NCBI GenBank assembly: GCA_964496245.1
Contig: CAZBZG010000091.1
Location: 1-15,655, forward strand
Source of the DNA: CAZBZG01 sp964496245
GTDB lineage: Bacteria; Planctomycetota; SZUA-567
Direction: 5' to 3'
Length of the DNA stretch: 15,655 nucleotides
A program made the translations under genes and the position numbers. Position 1 is the stretch's first letter. Each line of letters starts with the position of its first letter. The notes below the pieces were generated by a model that searched no databases, was not told where the DNA came from, and was given only the letters and a program-made list of their open reading frames with translations. This document shows, in pieces, positions 7,558-15,054 of this stretch.

Positions 7558-8511
7558 CGCATTCTCGTGACCGGCGGCGCCGGATTCATCGGTTCGCACC
7601 TGTGTGAAGCGCTCGCGGCGCGTGGAGACCACGTGGTCGCGCTCGACAACTTCGATCCGTTCTACGATCGCCGCATCAAGGAAGAGAACCTGGCGGATCT
7701 CTCCTCGCAGCCGTCCTTCCGGCTGGTGGAGGGCGACATCCGCTGTGAGGCCGACCTGGATCGCGCCTTTGCGGCCGCGGAGCGAATCGACGTGGTGGTG
7801 CATCTGGCGGCCCTGGCCGGCGTGCGACCGAGCCTCGAAGCGCCGCTCCGGTACCAGGACGTCAACGTCGGCGGCACCGTGCAGGTGATGGAAGCCATGC
7901 GGCGGCACGGTGTGGCGAAGCTCGTGTTCGGCTCGTCGAGCTCGGTCTACGGCAACAACGACAAAGTGCCGTTCCACGAGGACGACCGCGTGGATTTCCC
8001 CATCTCCCCATACGCGGCCACCAAGCGCGCGTGCGAACTGATCGCGCACACCTATCACCATCTGTTCGATGTTTCCGTCTTCTGTCTGCGCTTCTTCACC
8101 GTCTATGGCCCGCGGCAGCGGCCAGACCTTGCGATTCACAAGTTCGCGCGTATCCTGCGGGATGGCGGGTCGATCCCCATGTTCGGCGACGGCACCACGC
8201 GGCGGGACTACACCTACATCGACGACATCGTCCAAGGCGTTCTGACGGCCATCGACCGGGTCCGGGGCTTTCGTATCTACAACCTGGGCGAGAGCCAGAC
8301 CACGGAGTTGCGCGAGCTGATCGATCTGCTGGGGGCGGCCCTTGGCTGCACGCCGGTCGTCGAGCGGCTGCCTGTGCAACCGGGAGACGTCCAGCAGACG
8401 TTTGCGGACATCGCGCGGGCGCGAAAGGAACTGGGGTACCAGCCCTCCACATTGGTGAGCGAGGGTATCGAGACATTCGTAACGTGGTTCCAGAAACGGG
8501 CAGAGACCTGA
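7555..8511 (+). CDS. NAD-dependent UDP-sugar 4-epimerase, probably UDP-glucuronate 4-epimerase
   Basis: An extended short-chain dehydrogenase of 318 residues from the GTG at 7555. A TTG at 7522 would add 11 residues outside the fold. GGAGFIGS is at 7-14, the Ser run GSSSSVYG at about 126-133, and catalytic Tyr153/Lys157 in SPYAATK. DNFDPFYDRRIKEENL and FFTVYGPRQRPD are typical of UDP-glucuronate 4-epimerases (CapI/LspL type) rather than plain GalE. The preceding ugd gene makes UDP-glucuronate, so conversion to UDP-galacturonate is the likely reaction. UDP-glucose/galactose or a hexosamine remains possible, because family borders are blurred. Its stop codon touches the start of the next gene with no spacer, implying translational coupling. 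Confidence 0.88.
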   Translation: MRILVTGGAGFIGSHLCEALAARGDHVVALDNFDPFYDRRIKEENLADLSSQPSFRLVEGDIRCEADLDRAFAAAERIDVVVHLAALAGVRPSLEAPLRYQDVNVGGTVQVMEAMRRHGVAKLVFGSSSSVYGNNDKVPFHEDDRVDFPISPYAATKRACELIAHTYHHLFDVSVFCLRFFTVYGPRQRPDLAIHKFARILRDGGSIPMFGDGTTRRDYTYIDDIVQGVLTAIDRVRGFRIYNLGESQTTELRELIDLLGAALGCTPVVERLPVQPGDVQQTFADIARARKELGYQPSTLVSEGIETFVTWFQKRAET

Positions 8512-8859
8512 ATGGCAGACGATTGGGACGACCTGGAAGCCATGGAAGCGACGAGCCGTGTGCTGAAGGCGGCCATCGCGAGCGGTGCCGGGGAAATCCA
8601 TCTGTCGCCCGACACCACCGGCGCGGCCATCTTCCTGGTCTCTGCCGAGCGCATCGAGTTTCTGGCCCATGTCTCGGCCGCTTGCTGGGGCCGGATCAAA
8701 GACAGCCTGCGTGGATTGGCGGGGATCGACTCCTGGAAGCAGACGCCTGTGAACGGATTCGGCCTGTTCTCGCATGAAGGCACCGAATGCCAGGTCGAGG
8801 TCTGCCTGGGACGGGCCGAGCCGCAGGAAGACGTTGTCGTACGAATCACCCGATGCTGA
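8512..8859 (+). CDS. Small protein resembling an isolated N2 subdomain of a GspE/PilB-type ATPase
   Basis: A 115-residue protein whose ATG directly follows the epimerase stop, with no clear SD of its own, so translational coupling is likely. No catalytic motif is present. In order, its segments match the subdomain before the RecA core of type II secretion/type IV pilus ATPases. GAGEIHLSP (about 25-33) sits where GASDIHIEP is usual. An amphipathic helix with RIKDSLRGLAGID (61-73) matches the RLKxMAGLDI stretch. TPVNGFGLF replaces the RxPQDGR turn, and EDVVVRI (106-112) matches the strand ending in VVLRI. The Walker A, Asp box, Walker B and tetracysteine parts are missing. The resemblance is by eye and moderate. 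If true, it is a stand-alone adaptor, possibly paired with the MshEN protein encoded at 1532-3100. Confidence 0.6.
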   Translation: MADDWDDLEAMEATSRVLKAAIASGAGEIHLSPDTTGAAIFLVSAERIEFLAHVSAACWGRIKDSLRGLAGIDSWKQTPVNGFGLFSHEGTECQVEVCLGRAEPQEDVVVRITRC

Positions 8860-8869
8860 AGGAGATCCC

Positions 8870-9355
8870 ATGATTAAGATCCTGGTCGCGTACTACAGCA
8901 AAACGGGGCATACGAAGCAGATGGCGGAGAGCGTGGTCGAAGGAGCGGTGGAGGGGGGCGCAGACGTGGACTGCAAGACCGTCGACCGCGTCGATGCCAA
9001 GGAACTCCTGGACTACGATGGCCTCATCCTCGGGTCGCCGGTCTACTACGGCCAGCCCGCCGCACCGGTCAAGGAGCTGATCGATATTTCGGTGGGAATC
9101 CACGGCCGGCTGGCCGGCCGCGTGGGTGCCGCGTTCGCCGCATCGGCGAACATCGGTGGAGGCAATGAGACGACCTGTCTGGCGATCCTGCAGATGATGC
9201 TGGTCCACGGCATGATCGTGGTGGGGACGGCCGAGGGCAGCCACTACGGACCGGCCGCCGTCAATGCGCCCGACGACCGGGCCCTCAAGCAGTGCCACTC
9301 CATGGGGAACCGCGTGGCCCAGGTGGCCAAGCTCCTGGAGAAGGGCAAGGACTGA
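8870..9355 (+). CDS. Flavodoxin-like / WrbA-type FMN protein
   Basis: A 161-residue flavodoxin-fold protein that should bind FMN. The phosphate loop SKTGHTKQMAE is at about 10-20, the second FMN loop GSPVYYGQPAA at 55-65, and the third ASANIGGGNETT at about 91-102. The last resembles the glycine-rich loop of WrbA-type quinone reductases more than that of electron-carrying flavodoxins. The ATG at 8870 follows AAGGAGAT, the best SD in the run, and the gap to the preceding stop is ten bases. It ends the + strand gene run. Its electron donor and acceptor, and any link to sugar metabolism, are not visible. NAD(P)H:quinone oxidoreductase is the likeliest activity. Confidence 0.85.
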   Translation: MIKILVAYYSKTGHTKQMAESVVEGAVEGGADVDCKTVDRVDAKELLDYDGLILGSPVYYGQPAAPVKELIDISVGIHGRLAGRVGAAFAASANIGGGNETTCLAILQMMLVHGMIVVGTAEGSHYGPAAVNAPDDRALKQCHSMGNRVAQVAKLLEKGKD

Positions 9356-9360
9356 GGCCG

Positions 9361-9391
9361 GTCCGTTCCGGACGCCGTCTCCCGGCGCTTT
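9361..9391. terminator. Paired short hairpins between convergent genes
   Basis: GTCCG-TTC-CGGAC (9361-9373) and CGCCG-TCTCC-CGGCG (9373-9387, followed by CTTTCT) fill the 36-base gap between the flavodoxin and sulfotransferase stops. Stems are only five pairs and the T-run is short. This is a weak terminator candidate, mainly for the + strand run. Confidence 0.35.
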
Positions 9392-11452
9392 CTACGCATC
9401 ATACCCGAACGCTTCCACGAACGGCGCCAACGTCGGCAGGATGGGCTCCAGGTGCTGCGCGTAGTGCCGCCATCGGCCGACCGCGCGTCGGTGAATCGGT
9501 TCGCTCACCTGTCGGCTGCTCGGTGTCGTGATGGACCGTTGCCCGATCTTCTGCCGGTAGTCCAGCACGCTCTCGTCCCAGGTGAGTCCGAGCGCGGCGA
9601 TGACCCGACGGGCTTCTCCCTCCAGATCGGCGAGAAGGGACTCGTAGTGCACCTCGATGAAAGGCAGCGGCAGCACCTGGCGCGCGCGCAGATAGAGGCG
9701 CATGGTGCGCGCGTAGAACGCGGCCGCGCGCTCCAGGGAGAGGAACTGGAACATGTTGGGGTTGGGCTTGAAGTCCTGCATGAAACAGCTGAGAATCACG
9801 TCGCGCGGATCGCGCAGCATGACCACGGCGGGAGCGCCGGAGAAGAACCGGGCGATGAACGGCAGGCGGTTGATGTAGAGGGGCATCTTGTCCACGACCG
9901 TGGCGGTGCGGTCGGCCCCGCCTTCCCGCCGGTCGACGTACTGCCAAGCGCCGTCCCAGTACTCCTTTCGCCAGCGCGCGATCGTGGCGGCGTCGACATC
10001 GTCTAGAGACGGCAGCGTGTCCGTGCTCGCCTTTGCCGCCAAAAGCACGTACGCGAGCACCGGCTTCTCCTCCATGGTGAAGATGCGCGGGTGGGCGTAC
10101 AGAATCTGCTCCATCAGGGTCGTGCCCGAGCGCGGAAAGCCCACGAGGAAGACCGGGTCCGGCAGATCATCGACGCGCTCCATCGAAGCCCACTGCGTCA
10201 TGCGTTCCTCGGTCAGCAGGTCCGGAAGGCGTTCCAGTTGCTCCAGAAGCGCGTCGCCGGCCGGCTGCAGGCGCCGGTTCTCCTCCAGGTCCAAGGCCTT
10301 GCGGTTGGCGGAAACCAGAGAGGCAAACGCGGCATCGTACTCGCCCAGGCTCGCCTGCAGGGCGCCGAACTGCTTCAGGGCGCTGACCTGTGCGTAATCT
10401 CTGTACTCCGCCTCGCCCTGGAAGAAGACCGTCTCGTCGGCAGCGGTCTCGTCCAGAAGCTCGCGGACCAGCGCGATCGCTTCTGCAGGCTCCCCGCGTC
10501 TGGCCTGGAGGCGGGCCTTGTTCAACCTCGCCCGGTAGGAGGCCGGGGCGAGCCCCAGCGCGGTCTGGACGTGCGCCGTTGCTTCGTCGAGCCGGCCAGC
10601 CAGCTCGAGGAGTTCGGCCATGTCGTTGTGCGCCCGTACGTTGCCGGGGTCGATCTCTACGATCTTCCGGTAGCAGTCCAGGGCTGCGTCGTTGTCGTTG
10701 ACCGCGCGGTACGCCAGGGCCAGGTTGTTCCAGGCGCCCACGTGCCGGGGCGCCAGTGCGAGCGCACGCCGGTAATAAGGGATGGCGTCCATGGCGGCGG
10801 CGTGCTGCCGGAGCCGATTGGCCAGGTTGTAGAGCGCGTCCACGTCGTCGGGCTTCCGCTCCAGGGCACGCCGGTACGCGACGACGCCCTCCTCCACGCG
10901 GTCGGCGTCGCAGAGGGCATTGCCCATGTTGTAGTACGCGCCCGCGTGGGTCGGATCGAGCAGGGTGCACCGGCGGTAGGCCTCCACAGCGTCCTCGAGC
11001 CGGCCGGCCCCATGGAAGGCGTTTCCCAGGTGGAGATGGGCGGGCGCGAAGCGCGGATCGATCTCGAGCGCTTGCTGGCACGCCTCCGCCGCAGCGGTGT
11101 GCTGTCCGAGCGCGTTGTAGGCACGCGCCAGGTTGCAGTAGTAGACGGGACTGTCGGTCTTGTGCCGGATCGCGCGCGTGATCCATTCTGCGGCTTCGGT
11201 GAAGTGGCCCCGCTGGTTGGCGATCACGCCGAGGAGATGGAGCGCGTCCGGATGATCCGGGATCTGGTGGAGAATCTGGTGGTAGAGGTCCGCGGCCTCG
11301 GAGAGCTGACCCTGCTGCTGGAGTGCGATGGCCCGGTCGAGAACGTTCGCAACGCTGACAGATCGACCGCCTTTGGTCTGCTCGCGAGCGGCCTTGCGCC
11401 GCTGCTGGCGCCGTCCGTCCTTGCTGCGGCCGCGCTTTCGCTTGGGAGCCAT
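9392..11452 (-). CDS. TPR-repeat sulfotransferase
   Basis: A 686-residue protein. Residues 1-30 are a strongly basic tail (KRKRGRSKDGRRQQRRK). About 35-390 are ten or so tetratricopeptide repeats (for example ALEIDPRFAPAHLHLGNAF). The C-terminal third is a PAPS-dependent sulfotransferase. Its 5'-phosphosulfate loop VGFPRSGTTLMEQIL lies near 435-450, followed by DKMPLYINRLP near 520. VVMLRDPRDVILSCF near 545 is the 3'-phosphate motif. The typical tail ITTPSSRQVSEPIHRRAVG is near 640. It should transfer sulfate from PAPS to a protein, glycan or lipid; the acceptor cannot be read. No signal peptide is seen, so it is probably cytoplasmic. The ATG at 11452 follows GAGAGG. It converges on the sugar-nucleotide run, so a role in sulfating surface glycans is plausible but unproven. 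Confidence 0.92.
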   Translation of the reverse strand: MAPKRKRGRSKDGRRQQRRKAAREQTKGGRSVSVANVLDRAIALQQQGQLSEAADLYHQILHQIPDHPDALHLLGVIANQRGHFTEAAEWITRAIRHKTDSPVYYCNLARAYNALGQHTAAAEACQQALEIDPRFAPAHLHLGNAFHGAGRLEDAVEAYRRCTLLDPTHAGAYYNMGNALCDADRVEEGVVAYRRALERKPDDVDALYNLANRLRQHAAAMDAIPYYRRALALAPRHVGAWNNLALAYRAVNDNDAALDCYRKIVEIDPGNVRAHNDMAELLELAGRLDEATAHVQTALGLAPASYRARLNKARLQARRGEPAEAIALVRELLDETAADETVFFQGEAEYRDYAQVSALKQFGALQASLGEYDAAFASLVSANRKALDLEENRRLQPAGDALLEQLERLPDLLTEERMTQWASMERVDDLPDPVFLVGFPRSGTTLMEQILYAHPRIFTMEEKPVLAYVLLAAKASTDTLPSLDDVDAATIARWRKEYWDGAWQYVDRREGGADRTATVVDKMPLYINRLPFIARFFSGAPAVVMLRDPRDVILSCFMQDFKPNPNMFQFLSLERAAAFYARTMRLYLRARQVLPLPFIEVHYESLLADLEGEARRVIAALGLTWDESVLDYRQKIGQRSITTPSSRQVSEPIHRRAVGRWRHYAQHLEPILPTLAPFVEAFGYDA

Positions 11453-11517
11453 GAGGTGCCTCTCGTGAGGGGCTGCGTGCCGTGTGCAACCGGCCCGCCG
11501 GAAGACCTTCCGCGGCT

Positions 11518-11546
11518 GTTATACGGAATCGCAGGGGCGAGAGCAA
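11518..11546 (-). promoter_or_regulatory. Candidate sigma-70-type promoter for the sulfotransferase gene
   Basis: On the minus strand TTGCTC (11541-11546) and TATAAC (11518-11523) are separated by exactly 17 bases. The -10 matches five of six consensus bases, the -35 three of six. The start of transcription would be near 11511, about 60 bases before the ATG. Confidence 0.45.
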
Positions 11547-11594
11547 GCGGCGGGATGCTCGCCACGGCGTGGTGGGGAGTTTGTGGGCCGTGGT

Positions 11595-11608
11595 AGGCTC
11601 AAGAGCCT
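11595..11608 (-). other. Perfect inverted repeat after the HEAT-vWA gene
   Basis: AGGCTC AA GAGCCT is a perfect palindrome 27 bases beyond the stop of the minus-strand HEAT-vWA gene. As RNA it would be a five-pair hairpin with a four-base loop and no U-run. It may be a weak terminator, an mRNA end-protecting element, or a protein-binding palindrome upstream of the sulfotransferase promoter. Confidence 0.3.
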
Positions 11609-11634
11609 TTGCGAGCCGAAACGCGCGCCCGACG

Positions 11635-13407
11635 TCAGAACTCCCGGCGCACGTGCGCGGCGTACTCCTGCCCGAAGACCAGGATCATGAGGCTCTCGAC
11701 CGTGGCGCCGGGCTGGAACAGGAGGTAGGCCTGGCCGCCGCCGTTGCGCGCAATGGCATTGAGCGGCAGCACCTCCTCCCAGCAGTGCACCACGCTGATG
11801 GTGCCCTTCTTGAGACGACGAAAGCGGCGGGCGATACGGTTGCAGGTGCCGCGGCGGTTGTTGTGGGGCGGGGCGTCGCCCATGAGCACGATCACCTTGG
11901 TAGCGCCGGCGCGGAACACGTTCTCGCGAATGGCCCATTGCAGACCGCGGTCCACGGCCTCGGGATGGTCTCCGCCGCCGGCCGCTTCCACTCCCTTGAG
12001 ATAGCGCAGGGCCTGATGGACGCTCTTGGTGAGCGGGAGGCCCCGGACCACGTACTCGTCCGGAAAGTCCTTCAAGCGGTCACGGTAGGTGCAGATGCTG
12101 ATTCGCGTGTTGGGCACGAGGCGGAAGAGCTTTCGCACGTAGCTCTGCGCCGTGCGCTTGAGATTTCGCATCCACGGAACCATGCTGCCGGTGCTATCGA
12201 AGAGGATGACCACGTCGAGGCCGTTCTTCTCGAGTTCGTCCAGTTTCTCCTTCCATTCGGCCCGCGTGGCCGGACGGATCCGTTTGCCCGGGCGCAGAGG
12301 GATGATCTCCATGGGATCATCCGGATCCTTGTGCCTGGGATCGCTCTTCTCGGGCGGACGGAAGTCCACGTCCGGAGCGCCGGGGATGCCGATCTTGTGT
12401 CTTGATCCGCTGCCGTCCCGCGCGGTGGAGGAATCCCAGTCCGGGGTGCCGCCGTCGGGTCGACGGACCCCGGGCTTGTCCCCCTGGACCGGATCGACCG
12501 CAGGCTCGGCCTTGGCGAGCGTGTTCACATCCCCGCCCGGCGGCAGGAGCTCGGGGGGCGTGCCGTCAGCCGTCTCCAGGCGGTACCAGGCCTCCCATGC
12601 GGCTGGATCGCCGTCAAAATCCCTGCCGGTCAGGCGGCGCAGGATCGCGAGAGCCTCCTCACCCACCGGTCCGCGGGCCTTGGCTGCTTCGATGAGCGGC
12701 GCGAGCACCCCGGGGTCGGGGATGCGACCGAGCACCTGAACTGCAGCCATCTGGACCATGCGGTCCTTCTGCTGCCGGGCGAGGGGAGCGACGGGCGGAA
12801 TGAGATCGGGCTCGAGCCGCGCGAAGCGCGCCAGCCCCATGAGTCCGATCAGCTGGTAGTCCGTATCCTTCTTGTGCAGACAGGTCTTCAGAAACGGCAG
12901 CACGCCGGGATTGTCCATGTAGGCCAGGGCCTCGGCCAGGAGCAGCGGCCGCTCCGGCGCGCATCCTTCTTCTTTCTGCTTGAGGCTCGCGGTGACATAC
13001 GCCATGACCGCGTCGCTCGTGCACAGGCCGAGGAGTTCGGCCGCCTTCTCCGCTACGTAGGGCGACCGGTCCTCGAGCACACACGCTTTCAGCTGGCTGG
13101 CCGCACCAGGGTGGTCGATTCCTTCGAGCGCATCCAACGCGGCCAAGCGCACGTTCTCCTTGTGCGATTCGAGCGCGCGCCGGACTCCGCCACGCACTCC
13201 CTTCCAGGCTTCGAACTGATGGGCGAGCTCCTCGGCTGCACGCTTCTCTGCCTGGGCGGCTGCGTCTGCCGCAGCCGACGGCGCGGTGGCCGCCTCGGAG
13301 CGATCTCCGCTCGCCTGCGGAGGGGCTGTCTCGCCAGCGCCCAGGAGCGTCCACCCTGCCATAAGCATCCAGAACAACGCGCATGCGAGCATGTGCTGTC
13401 GGTTCAT
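11635..13407 (-). CDS. Exported HEAT-repeat and von Willebrand factor A domain protein
   Basis: A 590-residue protein. The first 24 or so residues are a Sec signal peptide (hydrophobic CALFWMLMAGWTLLGAG, no lipobox Cys), so it is likely periplasmic. Residues about 60-270 are HEAT-like helical repeats (NVRLAALDALEGIDHPGAA; RMVQMAAVQVLGRIPDPG). A charged Pro/Gly linker spans about 275-390. The C-terminal vWA domain has the MIDAS start FDSTGSM near 403-409 and GDAPPH near 507-512, a pairing typical of bacterial vWA proteins. The third MIDAS residue is Thr instead of Ser, which should still bind metal. The ATG at 13407 follows GGGAGAAG at normal spacing. Such proteins usually act as metal-dependent adhesion or assembly modules; the partner is unknown. 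No ATPase chaperone gene of the MoxR type lies nearby. Confidence 0.88.
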   Translation of the reverse strand: MNRQHMLACALFWMLMAGWTLLGAGETAPPQASGDRSEAATAPSAAADAAAQAEKRAAEELAHQFEAWKGVRGGVRRALESHKENVRLAALDALEGIDHPGAASQLKACVLEDRSPYVAEKAAELLGLCTSDAVMAYVTASLKQKEEGCAPERPLLLAEALAYMDNPGVLPFLKTCLHKKDTDYQLIGLMGLARFARLEPDLIPPVAPLARQQKDRMVQMAAVQVLGRIPDPGVLAPLIEAAKARGPVGEEALAILRRLTGRDFDGDPAAWEAWYRLETADGTPPELLPPGGDVNTLAKAEPAVDPVQGDKPGVRRPDGGTPDWDSSTARDGSGSRHKIGIPGAPDVDFRPPEKSDPRHKDPDDPMEIIPLRPGKRIRPATRAEWKEKLDELEKNGLDVVILFDSTGSMVPWMRNLKRTAQSYVRKLFRLVPNTRISICTYRDRLKDFPDEYVVRGLPLTKSVHQALRYLKGVEAAGGGDHPEAVDRGLQWAIRENVFRAGATKVIVLMGDAPPHNNRRGTCNRIARRFRRLKKGTISVVHCWEEVLPLNAIARNGGGQAYLLFQPGATVESLMILVFGQEYAAHVRREF

Positions 13408-13743
13408 GCAGTCTTCTCCCTGTTCTTTCCTCGAGCTACGGATTCGCGCGCACGGATGGCCTGCTTGGTCGCGCCCCGGGGCGGAAGCAGGATGAGCTCA
13501 CCCCAGAAATGAACGGCGGTCAGAGCCTGTGCGGTCCGCTGTCCCGTAGGGCCTGTCGTGGAAATTTCGAGCGCAGGCGACACAATGTGCCTCCTCCGCC
13601 TGAGCGAAGCAAGGCCGGGACCAGGCTGGCGCATGGGCGGTCATTGTTCTCATCCCGCTGATCAACAGCGAGTTGCGCGCACGCATCGCCACATGGCACG
13701 CGGGCAGAAGAACACGGACTGCCGGATTTCGCAACGCCCTGCC
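13408..13743. other. 336-base stretch without a convincing gene
   Basis: Short frames here lack SDs and known motifs. A minus-strand frame (13404-13634, 76 codons) ends in an ATGA overlap with the HEAT-vWA start, but its own start is weak. I see hairpins at 13575-13592 (AGGC-g-ACA, loop CAA, TGTGCCT) and 13656-13670 (CGCTG/CAGCG), and a direct repeat CTGCCGGA at 13719 and 13739. The stretch must contain the promoter of the HEAT-vWA gene if that gene is not read from the HDOD promoter, but I found no good match. Confidence 0.5.
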
Positions 13744-13769
13744 GGAAAAGCCGACACTCCGCGGCTTCC
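13744..13769 (-). terminator. Probable intrinsic terminator of the HDOD gene
   Basis: Eight bases past the HDOD stop, the minus strand reads AAGCCG, an eight-base loop, then CGGCTTTTCC. The AAGCCG/CGGCTT stem runs into a short T-run, partly shared with the stem, and flanking GG/CC can extend it. This fits a modest Rho-independent terminator. Confidence 0.5.
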
Positions 13770-13776
13770 ATTGACC

Positions 13777-15054
13777 TCAGGCGGAGAACACGCGCTTGCC
13801 CTCCTGCTTGCGCAGGGTGCGCACGATGTGCTTGTTCACGATCCCCGGAATCGTAGGTTCTGGCAGCTTGAGGAAGCGGATGTGATCGCTGCAGAACCCG
13901 GCGGCGAACTCCTCTTCCTCTGCTCCTTTGAGATACGCATCACACTGCCGCGCGAGGTACACGACGAGTACGGTTTGGCACACGTTCTCCGGAATGTCGC
14001 CCGGCGGCGCGAACTCGGGCATGCGCTGGCACTCTACGCCCTGCCAGATCGTTTCCGGCAGATTCCAGTGGCGCAGGAGGAGCGCACCGATGCGGGGGGG
14101 GTCGAAGAATTCGAAAAAGACATCCATCTTTTCGAAGCTGGCCTTGAGAAGCATCAGCAGGCTCTTGCCCACGTCCCCCAGCAGCGCAACCGTACTCATC
14201 ATGGCCGGCCGCTCCACGCGGGCCAGCTTGGCGATCTCGTAGGCCATGTGCGCCGTGGCGATCGAGTGGTTGAGCGTCTCCTTGAAGTCGTCCGTATTGG
14301 GCATGGTCTGAGCCACGCCCATGCCGATCACGATCTGCGCCACCCGGTTGAACCCGAGCAGCATGACGGCATGATGGACGTCTGTCACCTCTTTGTCGAA
14401 ACCGAAGAATGCCGAGTTCACGGTCCGCAGGAGCTCGGTGACGAGGGACGGATCCTGGCGGGCGCATTCCACCACGGCTTCCGCCGATACGTCAGGATCC
14501 TGGAGCAGGTTCAGAATCTCCGTGACGTACGCGGGCAGCCGCGGCACCCGCCGCAGCACGCTCTGCACGATGTCCGAATGCAGGCTCTCTTCGTGCGCCT
14601 GCAGTCGCATGCGCTTGACATAGGCGCTCAGGTAGTCCGTCTTTGCGTGCAGGTCCACAGCCCGCTCGGCCCAGTGGTGACTCCGCTTCTCCAGAGCCAC
14701 CCGCATGCCATCCCAGATTTTGCACTGGAGAGCCATGGGCAAGGCTTCGGCCTTGGGGATCAGCAGCACGGAAGACGGGCCGCGCGCCAGCAGGGCGGCC
14801 TTTCCGTCGTCCTGCGCACGTTCCCACTCACCCGGTCGGAGTCTGGCCATCTGCAAGCTCTTGCCGCTGGCGGCGTGCATCAATCGGAGCGCGCCCTCGA
14901 GCACCAGCAGAAGATCGGCTCCCTCGGCATCCAGCCGGGCTCCGTCCTCCAGACGTTTGATGTGGCCGGCATTGCGAACCGCGCCTTCCTCTTCCCGACT
15001 GAGCTGCTTGAAGGCGAGGCGCTGCTCGGTCTTCTCCCCCTTGATCTGATCCAT
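13777..15054 (-). CDS. HDOD-domain signalling protein with N-terminal cyclic-nucleotide-binding-like fold
   Basis: A 425-residue protein from the ATG at 15054, which has a good SD (GAGGGGA). A longer reading from 15111 lacks one. Residues about 14-100 look like a cNMP-binding beta-roll (LLLVLEGALRLMHAASGKSL, then LRPGEW), though the phosphate cassette is not well kept. Residues about 165-365 are an HDOD domain: RVPRLPAYVTEILNLLQDPD, then VVECARQDPSLVTELLRTVN, then SAFFGF and AVMLLGFNRV. HDOD proteins resemble HD-GYP phosphodiesterases but usually lack the metal-binding His-Asp pairs, and act in signalling, often in chemotaxis, motility or c-di-GMP networks. The gene is read away from hisS and has its own likely promoter at 15164-15191. 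HDOD is secure; the N-terminal fold is moderate. Confidence 0.87.
   Translation of the reverse strand: MDQIKGEKTEQRLAFKQLSREEEGAVRNAGHIKRLEDGARLDAEGADLLLVLEGALRLMHAASGKSLQMARLRPGEWERAQDDGKAALLARGPSSVLLIPKAEALPMALQCKIWDGMRVALEKRSHHWAERAVDLHAKTDYLSAYVKRMRLQAHEESLHSDIVQSVLRRVPRLPAYVTEILNLLQDPDVSAEAVVECARQDPSLVTELLRTVNSAFFGFDKEVTDVHHAVMLLGFNRVAQIVIGMGVAQTMPNTDDFKETLNHSIATAHMAYEIAKLARVERPAMMSTVALLGDVGKSLLMLLKASFEKMDVFFEFFDPPRIGALLLRHWNLPETIWQGVECQRMPEFAPPGDIPENVCQTVLVVYLARQCDAYLKGAEEEEFAAGFCSDHIRFLKLPEPTIPGIVNKHIVRTLRKQEGKRVFSA

Noticed and set aside
8512..8859. Complete GspE/PilT ATPase
   Set aside because: Only 115 residues are encoded and no Walker A or B motif is present; the next gene is a flavodoxin in a different frame.
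10091..11596. 501-codon open frame on the plus strand
   Set aside because: It is opposite the TPR-sulfotransferase and has no motif or SD. The TPR periodicity on the other strand explains the sequence.
13408..13776. Insertion sequence remnant
   Set aside because: No terminal inverted repeats, target duplication or transposase-like residues were found; only short local repeats.
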